Notes: generated by a model from the sequence alone, not told the origin. 64,000 nt of DNA from Azomonas tarimensis (GCF_042648805.1 NZ_JBHRXZ010000027.1:1-64000); one strand, 5' to 3'. Counted from the stretch's first letter, positions 43,656 to 52,573 are shown. A program made the numbers and translations.

Positions 43656-44518
43656 CGGAAGATCACCGTGCGGTCGTCGTTGAGGAAGACTCGGTGCTCG
43701 AGGTGGTACTTGACTGCCTTGGACAGGGCCACGGTTTCGGTATCGCGGCCGATGGCTACAAGCTTGTCAGGCAGGTAGGTGTGGTCCACCCGCTGCACTT
43801 CCTGCTCGATGATGGGGCCTTCGTCCAGGTCGGAAGTCACATAGTGGGCGGTCGCGCCGATGAGCTTGACGCCACGCTCCCAGGCCTGGTGGTAGGGCTT
43901 GGCGCCTTTGAAGCCGGGCAGGAAGGAGTGGTGGATGTTGATTGCACGACCGGCGAGCTTCTTGCAGAGATCGTCGGAGAGGATCTGCATGTAGCGGGCG
44001 AGGACAACCAGTTCGGTACCGGTTTCCTCGACGATGCGCATCAGCTCGGCTTCCTGCTGGGCCTTGGTGTCCTTGGTCACCGGCAGGTAGATGAAGCGGA
44101 TGCCTTCACGCTCGGCCATGGCGCGCAGATCGAGATGGTTCGAGACCACGGCGGTGATCTTCATGTGCATCTCGCCCTTGTGATAGCGGTAGAGCAGGTC
44201 GGCGAAGCAGTGGTCGTACTTGCTCACCATCAGCACCACTTTGGTTGGCCTCGAAGCGCTGTAGAGCTCCCATTGCATCTCGAACCTGTCGGCGACATCG
44301 GTGAAGCCCTGCTCGATGACGCTGATGTCGCCGTCGAAGCCAGCGTTGAAGCGAAACACTGCGCGCATGAAGAATCGACCGCTCACTTCATCATCGAACT
44401 GCGCCATTTCGCCGATATAGCAACCCTGATCGGCAAGAAAGGTCGACACGGCAGCGACGATGCCGGAGGTGGCAGGGCAACTGATCTTGATGATGAAGTG
44501 GTCCTGGGCGTGTGGCAT
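43652..44518 (-). CDS. purU: Formyltetrahydrofolate deformylase
   Basis: A 288-residue PurU. An N-terminal ACT domain (FIIKISCPATSGIVAAVSTF) is joined to a formyltransferase-like hydrolase domain (RYMQILSDDLCKKLAGRAIN, NIHHSFLPGFKGAKPYHQAW) with the catalytic Asp in TSDLDEGPIIEQ. It frees formate and tetrahydrofolate from 10-formyl-THF, and so completes disposal of the C1 unit. It is the first gene of the minus-strand unit; I start at 44518 and treat an earlier in-frame Met as non-coding leader. Confidence 0.93.
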   Translation of the reverse strand: MPHAQDHFIIKISCPATSGIVAAVSTFLADQGCYIGEMAQFDDEVSGRFFMRAVFRFNAGFDGDISVIEQGFTDVADRFEMQWELYSASRPTKVVLMVSKYDHCFADLLYRYHKGEMHMKITAVVSNHLDLRAMAEREGIRFIYLPVTKDTKAQQEAELMRIVEETGTELVVLARYMQILSDDLCKKLAGRAINIHHSFLPGFKGAKPYHQAWERGVKLIGATAHYVTSDLDEGPIIEQEVQRVDHTYLPDKLVAIGRDTETVALSKAVKYHLEHRVFLNDDRTVIFR

Positions 44519-44934
44519 GACTAGTCCTCTAGGGGTCGGCAAAGCGAAAGTTTCATCAGCGGCAGGAAATTTCACAAGCGAAGACTTTTTATCTTCAGGA
44601 ATATAATTTTCGTGTGCTGATTTTATAAGCGAATGACGGATGTCAGTCCAGTAGCTTTGGGAATTTTTTTATCCTGCCAGGAAACTTGGCGGATGGCAGG
44701 CGGACCTGGGTGGCCATGCTGGGGCGGATCCGCGCCTGCTGGCTGGTGGCTGGGCTGCCCAGCGCTGCACCGCAAGCGCATGACCGACATCCGAGGCCAG
44801 GCCCTGGCCCGCTATATGAAGGAGGAAGCGGAGCGGCTTGCTCGCGAAAGGAACGGCAACAGAGGCCCCACTGCCGAGCGAGCCGCCTGTATCGGCAACG
44901 GAGTCTGCTTACGCTTGGCTGCCCCGGCCTGCGG
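44519..44934. other. 416-bp region between purU and the XRE regulator gene
   Basis: The part near purU (44519-44640) is AT-rich and should hold the promoter of the purU unit; GAAAGTTTC (44546-44554) and GGAAATTTCAC (44565-44575) resemble words found near glnT. The rest (44640-44934) is GC-rich. A plus-strand frame there holds MTDIRGQALARYMKEEAERL but has no ribosome site and no family I know. I do not call a gene. Confidence 0.4.
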
Positions 44935-45531
44935 CTAGCTGCTGTAGTTCATCACTGACAGCAGACGTATCGGCACCTTCACCAGTTTTTCCGGCCCATG
45001 GGGGACTTCGCCTTCGAGGGTCAGGCTGTCGCCCGGGCCCATCTGGAATAGCTGATTGCCGTGACGATAGACAAGCTCGCCCTCCAGCAGGTGAAGGAAC
45101 TCGGTGCCGGGGTGAGAGAAGGTGGGAAATTCCTCACTGGCATCATCCATGCTGATGAGATAGGCCTCGAAGCTTTTCTTCGGTCCTCGGGTGTGATTCA
45201 GCAGCCGATAGTTGTGGCCTTTCTCGGTGCCTCGGCGAACCACTTCCAGACCCTCGTTCGCCTTGACCAGCAGCGCAGTGCTGCCCTGCTGGTCGTATTG
45301 GCTGAACAGCTTCGACATGGGCAACCCGAGCACATCGCACAGGCGGCTCAAGGTGTCGAGGCTGGTGGACACCTGTGCGTTCTCGATCTTGCTCAGCATG
45401 CCCTGGCTGATGCCGGCGATGCGGGCGACATCGGCGATCTTCAATTCCAGCGCCTGGCGCTGTCGTTTGATCTGCATGCCGAGGTACTGCTCGAGTTTCA
45501 GGCGCGGATGCTCTTCGGTTGATTTGGCCAT
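44935..45531 (-). CDS. XRE-family regulator with cupin domain
   Basis: A 198-residue protein. The N-terminal HTH_3 domain (LGMQIKRQRQALELKIADVA then GISQGMLSKIENAQVSTSLD) is joined to a C-terminal cupin (FEAYLISMDDASEEFPTFSH, EFLHLLEGELVYRHG, GDSLTLEGEVPHGPE). Such regulators sense small amines, amino acids or organic acids and often sit beside glutamine-synthetase-like genes. It lies between the two halves of the methylamine-type cluster and diverges from glnT. The ATG at 45531 has AGGAA upstream; a GTG four codons earlier is possible. Confidence 0.9.
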   Translation of the reverse strand: MAKSTEEHPRLKLEQYLGMQIKRQRQALELKIADVARIAGISQGMLSKIENAQVSTSLDTLSRLCDVLGLPMSKLFSQYDQQGSTALLVKANEGLEVVRRGTEKGHNYRLLNHTRGPKKSFEAYLISMDDASEEFPTFSHPGTEFLHLLEGELVYRHGNQLFQMGPGDSLTLEGEVPHGPEKLVKVPIRLLSVMNYSS

Positions 45532-45772
45532 GCGTTCCTGCACAAAGATGGTTCATTAATAAAAGTTTCGCACCAGGAATGTCCATGCTAGCGTATCCGC
45601 AGCCAGGCGTTTCCTGTCGGCCAAACCGACGAGGCGGTCTGGAACAGGCGATTCGGGGTATTTGACGTCGCTCCAAGTGGAGTGGCGGAGTTGGCAAGCG
45701 CCTTGCATTTCTTTTGGGGAAATAAAATTTCTCACCCGGAATATGATCAATAGCTCAGGAGCACAGTCGCCC
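45532..45772. promoter_or_regulatory. Divergent XRE regulator / glnT control region with repeated operator-like word
   Basis: Two near-identical words occur in the same orientation: AAAAGTTTCGCACCAGGAAT at 45561-45580 and AAAATTTCTCACCCGGAAT at 45724-45742. The first flanks the regulator start, the second lies just before glnT. A shortened relative is found upstream of purU. Binding by the XRE-cupin protein is a reasonable guess. The region between the two copies shows nothing else I can identify. Confidence 0.5.
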
Positions 45773-47107
45773 ATGTTGCCCGCCGAAACCCAGCAGCTCA
45801 TCGAACAGCACGGTATCAAATATGTGCTCGCCCAGTTTGTCGATATCCACGGGTCCGCCAAGACCAAGTCGGTGCCGGTGTCTGGCCTCGAGGCGGTTGC
45901 CGAGGGCGGCGCGGGCTTTGCCGGTTTCGCGCTCTGGGGCATGGGGATGGAACCCCACGGGCCGGATTTCATGGCACGCGGCGACCTTTCGACCCTGACC
46001 CCTGTGCCCTGGCAGCCTGGCTATGGCCGCGTGCTCTGCATCGGTCACGTCAATGGCGAGCCGCACCCCTACGACACCCGCTTCGTCTGCCTGCAGCAGG
46101 TCGAACGCCTTGCCCAGCGCGGCTGGACGCTGAACACCGGCCTGGAGCCCGAGTTCAGTCTGTTCCGCCGCAGCGGTGACGGCAAGCTGGTGCCGATGGA
46201 CCAGAGCGACTGCCTGGAAAAGCCCTGCTATGACTACAAGGGCCTGTCCCGCTCGCGGGAATTTCTCGAGCGGCTGACCGAGGCGCTGCAGGCGGTCGAT
46301 TTCGACATCTATCAGATCGACCACGAGGACGCGCCGGGCCAGTTCGAAATCAACTACACCTACAGCGAAGCACTGACCTCGGCCGACCGCTTCACCTTCT
46401 TCCGCATGGCCGCCGGAGAGATCGCCCACGACATGGGCATGGTCTGCTCCTTCATGCCCAAGCCGCACGCCAACCGTGCCGGCAACGGCATGCATTTCCA
46501 CCTGTCGATCGGCAGCAAGGAAAACAAGAACCTCTTTCACGACGCCAGCGACCCCAACGGCATGGGCCTGTCCAAGCTGGGCTATCACTTCGTCGCTGGC
46601 TTGCTGGCCCACGGCCCGGCGCTCTGCGCCTTCGCCGCGCCGACGGTGAACTCCTACAAGCGCCTGGTGGTGGGGCGCTCGCTGTCCGGCGCGACCTGGG
46701 CACCGGCCTTCATCGCCTACGGCGACAACAATCGCTCGGCCATGGTGCGCATCCCCTATGGTCGCATCGAGTTCCGCCTGCCGGACGCCGGCTGCAATCC
46801 CTACCTGGTCACCGCCGCGATCATCGCCGCCGGCCTCGATGGCATCGACCGCCAGCTCGAACCCGGCAAGCCGTGCAACGAGAACCTCTACAAGCTCAGC
46901 CTCGAAGAAATCGCCGAGCGCGGCATCCAGACTCTGCCGCAGTCGCTGAAAGAGGCGATGGACGCGCTGGAAGCCGACCCGCTGTTCCGCGAAGTGCTCG
47001 GCGCCGAGATCGTCGACGAATTCATCAAGCTCAAGCGGATGGAGTGGGTCGAGTACTGCCGGCATGTAAGCGACTGGGAAATCCAGCGTTATACCGAATT
47101 TTTCTAG
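45773..47107 (+). CDS. glnT: Type III glutamate-ammonia ligase-like (probable gamma-glutamylmethylamide synthetase, GmaS)
   Basis: A 444-residue glutamine-synthetase-superfamily protein starting MLPAETQQLIEQHGIKYVLA. It has KPCYDYKGLSRS, YQIDHEDAPGQFEINYTYSE, GNGMHFHLSIGS and NNRSAMVRIPYGRIEFRLPD (ATP and metal sites). This GlnT/GmaS branch ligates glutamate with ammonia or methylamine. The company of glxBCD and soxBDAG favours methylamine as the substrate, which is inference. I start at 45773, preceded by AGGAG at 11 nt; an ATG at 45743 is the alternative. Confidence 0.85.
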   Translation: MLPAETQQLIEQHGIKYVLAQFVDIHGSAKTKSVPVSGLEAVAEGGAGFAGFALWGMGMEPHGPDFMARGDLSTLTPVPWQPGYGRVLCIGHVNGEPHPYDTRFVCLQQVERLAQRGWTLNTGLEPEFSLFRRSGDGKLVPMDQSDCLEKPCYDYKGLSRSREFLERLTEALQAVDFDIYQIDHEDAPGQFEINYTYSEALTSADRFTFFRMAAGEIAHDMGMVCSFMPKPHANRAGNGMHFHLSIGSKENKNLFHDASDPNGMGLSKLGYHFVAGLLAHGPALCAFAAPTVNSYKRLVVGRSLSGATWAPAFIAYGDNNRSAMVRIPYGRIEFRLPDAGCNPYLVTAAIIAAGLDGIDRQLEPGKPCNENLYKLSLEEIAERGIQTLPQSLKEAMDALEADPLFREVLGAEIVDEFIKLKRMEWVEYCRHVSDWEIQRYTEFF

Positions 47108-47166
47108 CCGCAAGCCTCAAGCCGCCAGCAGGAGCGGGCGCAGCAGAGGCCGGCAATGCAACGACA

Positions 47167-47190
47167 GCTTGAAGCTTGCAGCTTGAAGCT
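47167..47190. repeat. Intergenic repeat word between glnT and glxB
   Basis: GCTTGAAGCTTGCAGCT (47167-47183) continues into TGAAGCT. It is the exact reverse complement of the 17-mer at 19789-19805. It lies in the 108-bp glnT-glxB spacer, with a weaker copy of the CAAGCCTCAAGCC word at 47110-47122. Confidence 0.55.
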
Positions 47191-47215
47191 CCCGAACGAA
47201 GTGAGGACTGCTCAT

Positions 47216-48130
47216 ATGTGTGGAATCGTGGGTCTCTACCTGAAGAACCCCGCGCTGGAATCCCGGCTCGGTGAACTGTTCGAGCCGATGCTCGAGGCCA
47301 TGACCGATCGCGGGCCGGACAGTGCCGGCTTCGCCATTTACGGTGATGAGGCTGCCGAGGGCTGGGTCAAGCTGACCCTGCAGGCTACCGAGTCGGTCGC
47401 AGGCGAGAAGGCCTTCGATTACAAGGCGCTGATGGACGAACTGGAAGGGCGCCTGGGCTGCTCGCTGGACTGGTTCGAGAACGCCACGGCGGCGGTCCTC
47501 AAGACCAACGCCGCCGAAACCGATGTGCGTGCGGTGATCAAGGAGCTGGCGCCGAGCGTGCGCATCATGAGCGCCGGGCAGAGCATCGAGATTCTCAAGG
47601 GCATGGGGCTGCCAAAGGAAATTTCCGAGCGCTTCGGCCTGAAGCAGATGAAGGGCAGCCACATCATCGGCCACACCCGCATGGCCACCGAATCGGCCGT
47701 GACCATGGAAGGCAGCCACCCGTTTTCCACCGGTGCCGACCTCTGCCTGGTGCACAACGGTTCGCTGTCCAATCACTTTCGCCTGCGTCAGGAACTCAAG
47801 CGCCACGGCATCGCATTCGAGACCGAGAACGACACCGAAGTGGCGGCCGGTTATCTCACCTGGCGCCTGCAGCAGGGCGACAGCCTGAAGGAGGCGCTGG
47901 ACCACTCCCTCGAGGATCTCGATGGCTTCTTCACCTTTGCCATCGGTACCCGCGACGGCTTTGCGGTGATCCGCGACCCGATCGCCTGCAAGCCGGCCAT
48001 CCTCGCCGAGACCGACGACTACGTGGCCATGGCCTCGGAGTACCAGGCGCTGGCAAGCCTGCCGGGGATCGAAAAGGCCAAGGTCTGGGAGCCGGAGCCG
48101 GCCACCATGTACATCTGGGAACGCGCATAG
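47216..48130 (+). CDS. glxB: Class II glutamine amidotransferase-like protein (GlxB; probable N-methylglutamate synthase subunit A)
   Basis: A 304-residue Ntn-type amidotransferase. The start at 47216 gives MCGIVGLYLK, exposing Cys2 as the nucleophile after Met removal. DRGPDSAGFAIYG, HTRMATE, LVHNGSLSN and ENDTEVAAGYL are the usual GATase II motifs. In the N-methylglutamate pathway MgsA takes the methylamine group off gamma-glutamylmethylamide. With glxC and glxD it rebuilds, as three proteins, the domains of glutamate synthase. Confidence 0.87.
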   Translation: MCGIVGLYLKNPALESRLGELFEPMLEAMTDRGPDSAGFAIYGDEAAEGWVKLTLQATESVAGEKAFDYKALMDELEGRLGCSLDWFENATAAVLKTNAAETDVRAVIKELAPSVRIMSAGQSIEILKGMGLPKEISERFGLKQMKGSHIIGHTRMATESAVTMEGSHPFSTGADLCLVHNGSLSNHFRLRQELKRHGIAFETENDTEVAAGYLTWRLQQGDSLKEALDHSLEDLDGFFTFAIGTRDGFAVIRDPIACKPAILAETDDYVAMASEYQALASLPGIEKAKVWEPEPATMYIWERA

Positions 48131-48290
48131 GTGAGTCCTACAGCCTGCTGCGCGCCCCGATCGCAGCGTAGGTCCTCGCGAAGACTCGGCGTAGTCGAGT
48201 ACTGCCTCGCCTTTCGCTCCGGTCCTTCCTTGCTCTCGACGCGCTCGCGACGGCTATAGACGATTCTCAAGCATTGGAGTTTGAAAAAGC
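48131..48290. other. glxB-glxC spacer
   Basis: A 160-bp gap within an otherwise tight operon. TCCTCGCGAAGACTCGG resembles short dispersed repeat DNA, and no terminator or gene is evident. Confidence 0.3.
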
Positions 48291-48974
48291 ATGAAAACCG
48301 TAAATCTCACCGAATCCACCGTGCGCGACCTCAACCAAGCCCTGCATGACCAAGCCAAGGATCTGACCGAGCGCGAGTGGGTGATCACCCATTCGGACGG
48401 CAAGCACAACCTGGCCGTCGGCCTGAACGAAGCGCTGACCGTCGAGATCGACGGGCACGCCGGGTATTACTGCGCCGGGATGAACCAGAAGGCCAGCGTC
48501 ACCGTGCACGGCAACGTGGGCGTGGGCGTTGCGGAAAACATGATGTCCGGCTCGGTACGGGTCAAGGGCAGCGCTTCGCAGTCGGCGGGCGCCACCGCCC
48601 ATGGCGGGTTGCTGGTGATCGAGGGCGACGCCGGCGCGCGCTGTGGCATTTCCATGAAAGGTGTGGACATCGTGGTCGGCGGCAACATCGGCCACATGAG
48701 CTGCTTCATGGGCCAGGCCGGGCGGCTGGTGGCCTGCGGCGATGCCGGAGACGCGCTGGGCGACTCGCTCTACGAGACCCGCATCTATGTGAAGGGCACG
48801 GTCAAGTCGCTGGGCTCGGACTGCATCGAAAAGGAAATGCGCGCCGAGCACCTAGAGGAGCTGGCTGAACTGCTCAACCGCGCCGGCTTCGATGAAGATC
48901 CGAAAGCCTTCAAGCGCTACGGCTCGGCTCGCCAGCTCTACAACTTCAAGGTCGATAACGCCTCGGCGTACTGA
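48291..48974 (+). CDS. glxC: GlxC, glutamate synthase C-terminal-like protein (probable N-methylglutamate synthase subunit B)
   Basis: A 227-residue right-handed beta-helix protein of the GXGXG family. Repeated strands such as GNVGVGVAENMMSGSVRVKG and GGNIGHMSCFMGQAGRL match the C-terminal domain of glutamate synthase large subunit and the FwdC/FmdC proteins. The domain is structural and helps form the ammonia (here methylamine) tunnel between amidotransferase and synthase parts. It starts 160 bp after glxB. Confidence 0.87.
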   Translation: MKTVNLTESTVRDLNQALHDQAKDLTEREWVITHSDGKHNLAVGLNEALTVEIDGHAGYYCAGMNQKASVTVHGNVGVGVAENMMSGSVRVKGSASQSAGATAHGGLLVIEGDAGARCGISMKGVDIVVGGNIGHMSCFMGQAGRLVACGDAGDALGDSLYETRIYVKGTVKSLGSDCIEKEMRAEHLEELAELLNRAGFDEDPKAFKRYGSARQLYNFKVDNASAY

Positions 48975-49004
48975 CAGAACCGATTCCATTTCGAGGAGCT
49001 CCCC

Positions 49005-50330
49005 ATGAGCAACGAACATCCACCGGTGCTGCGCGAGTCCGCCACTTTCGATCGCCTGACCATCCAGGAAATCCAGCGCGCCGCCGAGACCGGCATCTAC
49101 GACATCCGCGGCGGTGGCACCAAGCGCAAGGTCCCGCACTTCGACGACTTGCTGCTGCTCGGCGCCTCCATGTCCCGCTACCCGCTGGAAGGCTACCGGG
49201 AAAAATGCGGCACCGACGTGGTGCTCGGCACCCGCTTCGCCAAGAAGCCGATCCACCTGGCCATTCCGGTGACCATCGCCGGCATGAGCTTCGGCGCGCT
49301 GTCCGCCCAGGCCAAGGAAGCCCTCGGCCGTGGCGCGAGCATCGCCGGCACCAGCACCACCACCGGCGACGGCGGCATGACCCCGGAGGAGCGCGGCCAG
49401 TCCAAGCACCTGGTCTACCAGTACCTGCCGTCGCGCTATGGCATGAACCCCGACGACCTGCGCAAGGCCGACGCCATCGAGATCGTCCTCGGCCAGGGCG
49501 CCAAGCCGGGCGGCGGCGGCATGCTCTTGGGCATGAAGGTCACTGAGCGGGTCGCCGGCATGCGCACCCTGCCGATCGGTGTCGACCAGCGCAGCGCCTG
49601 CCGCCACCCGGACTGGACCGGACCGGACGACCTGGCGATCAAGATCGCCGAGATCCGCGAGATCACCGACTGGGAAAAACCCATCTACGTGAAGATCGGC
49701 GCCAGTCGCCCTTACTATGACGTCAAGCTGGCGGTGAAGGCCGGCGCCGATGTGATCGTGCTGGACGGCATGCAGGGCGGCACCGCGGCAACCCAGGAAG
49801 TCTTCATCGAGCACGTGGGCATCCCGATCCTTTGCGCCATCCCGCAGGCCGTGCAGGCGCTGCAGGAGATGGACATGCATCGCAAGGTGCAACTGATCGT
49901 TTCCGGCGGCATCCGCACCGGCGCCGACGTGGCCAAGGCCATGGCCATGGGCGCCGATGCCGTGGCCATCGGCACCGCCGCGCTGATCGCGCTTGGCGAC
50001 AACCACCCGCGGCTGGACGGGGAACTGAAGAAGATCGGCTCGGCCGCCGGCTACTACGACGACTGGCAGAACGGCCGCGACCCGGCCGGCATCACCACCC
50101 AGGATCCGGAGCTTTCCAAGCGCCTGGACCCGGTGGAGGGCGGCCGCCGGCTGGCCAACTATCTGCGAGTGCTGGTGCTGGAAGCCCAGACCATGGCCCG
50201 CGCCTGCGGCAAGTCCCATCTGCACAACCTTGATCCCGAGGACCTGGTAGCCCTCACCGTCGAGTCAGCTGCCATGGCGCGTGTGCCCTTGGCTGGCACC
50301 AACTGGGTGCCGGGGCAGGGCGGCTACTGA
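49005..50330 (+). CDS. glxD: FMN-binding glutamate synthase family protein (GlxD; probable N-methylglutamate synthase subunit C)
   Basis: A 441-residue GltS-like TIM barrel. FMN-site and catalytic stretches are IPVTIAGMSFGALSAQAKEA, GGGMLLGMKVT, VIVLDGMQGGTAATQE and GGIRTGADVAKAMAMGADAV. Cysteines for a 3Fe-4S cluster may come from the late ARACGKSHLHNL region, but only one is seen. In the proposed route MgsC condenses methylamine and 2-oxoglutarate reductively to N-methylglutamate. It closes the plus-strand unit before a strong terminator. Confidence 0.88.
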   Translation: MSNEHPPVLRESATFDRLTIQEIQRAAETGIYDIRGGGTKRKVPHFDDLLLLGASMSRYPLEGYREKCGTDVVLGTRFAKKPIHLAIPVTIAGMSFGALSAQAKEALGRGASIAGTSTTTGDGGMTPEERGQSKHLVYQYLPSRYGMNPDDLRKADAIEIVLGQGAKPGGGGMLLGMKVTERVAGMRTLPIGVDQRSACRHPDWTGPDDLAIKIAEIREITDWEKPIYVKIGASRPYYDVKLAVKAGADVIVLDGMQGGTAATQEVFIEHVGIPILCAIPQAVQALQEMDMHRKVQLIVSGGIRTGADVAKAMAMGADAVAIGTAALIALGDNHPRLDGELKKIGSAAGYYDDWQNGRDPAGITTQDPELSKRLDPVEGGRRLANYLRVLVLEAQTMARACGKSHLHNLDPEDLVALTVESAAMARVPLAGTNWVPGQGGY

Positions 50331-50350
50331 CAGCCGCCATTTCGTCGCCC

Positions 50351-50386
50351 AAAAACCCTCCGCGCGCACGGCGCCGGAGGGTTTTT
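50351..50386. terminator. Bidirectional terminator between glxD and catR
   Basis: AAAAACCCTCCG (50351-50362) and CGGAGGGTTTTT (50375-50386) form a 12-bp arm pair around a 12-nt loop, with T runs on both strands. It serves both convergent genes. Confidence 0.9.
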
Positions 50387-50388
50387 CA

Positions 50389-51282
50389 TTATCGGGATCG
50401 ACCCTGGGACGAGGCCTGCAGGCTTCTCACCAGCGCCAGGCAGCGACGAACCAGGGTGGATTCGTCTCCGGCCCGGTAGCTCACCACGATGGGTGATGTC
50501 GCCTCGACATCTGCGAGCGGGGTGTAGGCGATGTCGTCGCGGTGCATGCGCTGCACCGAGGCTGGCACCAGGGTGATGCCGACGCCGGCCGCCACCAGGC
50601 CGATGGCAGTCTGCATCTCGTTGGCCATCTGCGCCACCCGGATCTTCAGGTTCCGGCGGGCGAACAGCGCCAGCACATGGTCGGCATAGCTCGGTCGCGG
50701 CGCGCCGGGGTAGAGCACGAAAGGCTCGCCGGCCAACTGGGCGAGCGTCGCCGGCCCGGCCAGCAGGGGGTGGCCGACGGGGAGGGCGGCCACCAGCGGG
50801 TCTTCCCGGATCACTTCCTGGATCACCGCCGGGTCCTCGATGCGGATACGCCCGAAGCCGATGTCGATGCGCCCACTCTTCAGCGCCTCCACTTGTTGCA
50901 GAGTGATCAGCTCCGACAGCCCCAGCTCCAGGCTGCCCTCGCGGCGCAACTGGCGGATCAGTTCCGGCAGCGCGCCATACAGTGTCGAGGGCGCGAAGCC
51001 GATGCCCAGCCAGCGCTTCTGGTGCTCGGCCAGCCGGCGGGTGTCCTCGCACACTCGCGCCAGTTGCTCGAGCAGCTGCACCGAATGCTCGTGGAAGAAG
51101 CGCCCGGCTTCGGTAAGTTTCAGCGGTCGGCCGCGCTCCACCAGGGCGACGCCCAGTTCGTCTTCCAGTTGCTGGATCTGCCGGCTCAGCGGCGGCTGGG
51201 CGATATGCAGCTGTTCCGCGGCGCGGGTGAAGTTGAGGGTTTCCGCGAGCACGCGGAAGTAACGCAAGTGGCGCAGTTCCAC
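50389..51282 (-). CDS. catR: LysR-family activator of catechol degradation, CatR
   Basis: A 297-residue LysR protein starting MELRHLRYFRVLAETLNFTR, with HTH AAEQLHIAQPPLSRQIQQLE and the GxxLVP-type end VGITLVPASVQRMHRDDIAY. The CatR/BenM group uses cis,cis-muconate as inducer. It diverges from catBCA with a T-N11-A palindrome next to its start codon, which is the classic CatR arrangement in pseudomonads. Confidence 0.92.
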   Translation of the reverse strand: MELRHLRYFRVLAETLNFTRAAEQLHIAQPPLSRQIQQLEDELGVALVERGRPLKLTEAGRFFHEHSVQLLEQLARVCEDTRRLAEHQKRWLGIGFAPSTLYGALPELIRQLRREGSLELGLSELITLQQVEALKSGRIDIGFGRIRIEDPAVIQEVIREDPLVAALPVGHPLLAGPATLAQLAGEPFVLYPGAPRPSYADHVLALFARRNLKIRVAQMANEMQTAIGLVAAGVGITLVPASVQRMHRDDIAYTPLADVEATSPIVVSYRAGDESTLVRRCLALVRSLQASSQGRSR

Positions 51283-51283
51283 G

Positions 51284-51298
51284 ATACCTCCTAGGTAT
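51284..51298. promoter_or_regulatory. CatR recognition site (T-N11-A palindrome)
   Basis: ATACCT-CCT-AGGTAT is a perfect 6-bp inverted repeat with T-N11-A. It begins 2 bp from the catR start codon and lies about 150 bp before catB. A second, weaker activation site should lie between 51300 and 51350, but I cannot fix it. Confidence 0.7.
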
Positions 51299-51451
51299 TG
51301 TTCGAGACCGAATCAATATTGGACCCGTGCATTTCGTAGGGTCAATCTTCGGCTACACAAGAAAAACACCTGAGGGATACCCGATGCATCCATGCGTCCT
51401 TGTCTGTCAGCGTTCCGCTGCCGGGTTCGACTGTTCGCCGAGGAAGGTCAT

Positions 51452-52573
51452 ATGAGCCAGCCTCTGATCGAGAGTCTCGAAACCCTCATCGTCGACCTGC
51501 CGACCATTCGCCCCCACAAGCTGGCCATGCACACCATGCAGCGCCAGACCCTGGTCATCCTGCGGTTGCGCTGCAGCGATGGCATCGAAGGTATCGGCGA
51601 GGCCACCACCATCGGCGGACTGGCCTATGCGGGCGAAAGTCCGGAGAGCATCAAGACCAACATCGACACCTATTTCGCGCCCCTGCTGGTCGGGCAGGAC
51701 GCCAGCAATATCAATGCAGCGATGCAGCGCATCGAGCGCCATGTGCGTGGCAATACCTTCGCTCGCTCGGCCCTGGACACGGCGCTGCTCGATGCCCAGG
51801 CCAAGCGTCTCGGCCTGCCCCTGGCGGAGCTGCTGGGCGGGCGCCTGCATGACGGCCTGGAAGTCGCCTGGACCCTGGCCAGCGGCGACACCGACAAGGA
51901 TGTGGAAGAGGCCGAGCGCATGCTCGACCTGCGCCGGCACCGTCACTTCAAGCTGAAGATCGGCGCGGGCGAGCCGGCCAGGGACATCGCCCATGTCGCC
52001 GCCATCAAGCGCGCCCTGGGCGACCGGGCCAGCGTGCGGGTCGACGTCAACCAGGCCTGGAGCGAGGCGGTCGCCCTGCGCGCCTGCCAGCAACTGGGCG
52101 ACGCGGGGGTCGAACTGATCGAACAGCCGATCCCGCGCCATGACGAACGGGCCCTGGCGCGGGTCAGTGCTCGCAGTCCGGTTCCGGTGATGGCCGACGA
52201 GGCCATCGAGTCGGTCGAAGATGGATTCCGCCTCGCCCGCGCCAGTGCCGCGCCGGTGTTCGCCCTGAAGATCGCCAAGACGGGCGGGCCACGTGCTGTC
52301 CTGCGTACGGCTGCGATTGCCGAAGCGGCCGGCATCGGGCTCTACGGCGGGACCATGCTCGAAGGCGGGCTGGGTACCTTGGCCGCCGCCCATGCGTTCG
52401 CCACGCTGCCGAAGCTGGAGTGGCATACCGAGTTGTTCGGTCCGCTGCTGCTGACTGAGGATATTCTCGTCGAAGGCCCCGTGTATCGCGATTTCCAGCT
52501 GCTGATTCCGAACGCTCCGGGCGTAGGCGTGACGCTGGACGAAGAGAGACTGGCCCATTTCCGCCGTGACTGA
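51452..52573 (+). CDS. catB: Muconate cycloisomerase
   Basis: A 373-residue enolase-superfamily enzyme. The catalytic set is at the numbers used for P. putida CatB: Lys167 and Lys169 in FKLKIG, Asp198 in VDVNQAW, Glu224 in ELIEQPI, Asp249 in MADEAIE and Lys273 in ALKIAKTGG. It converts cis,cis-muconate to muconolactone. I start at 51452, preceded by GAGGAAGG. It is first in the catBCA operon opposite catR. Confidence 0.97.
   Translation: MSQPLIESLETLIVDLPTIRPHKLAMHTMQRQTLVILRLRCSDGIEGIGEATTIGGLAYAGESPESIKTNIDTYFAPLLVGQDASNINAAMQRIERHVRGNTFARSALDTALLDAQAKRLGLPLAELLGGRLHDGLEVAWTLASGDTDKDVEEAERMLDLRRHRHFKLKIGAGEPARDIAHVAAIKRALGDRASVRVDVNQAWSEAVALRACQQLGDAGVELIEQPIPRHDERALARVSARSPVPVMADEAIESVEDGFRLARASAAPVFALKIAKTGGPRAVLRTAAIAEAAGIGLYGGTMLEGGLGTLAAAHAFATLPKLEWHTELFGPLLLTEDILVEGPVYRDFQLLIPNAPGVGVTLDEERLAHFRRD

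Noticed and set aside
44633..44938. Open frame on the plus strand with a Glu/Arg-rich segment MTDIRGQALARYMKEEAERL
   Set aside because: No ribosome site, a GC-rich context that favours long open frames, no recognised family, and it ends against the XRE gene on the other strand.
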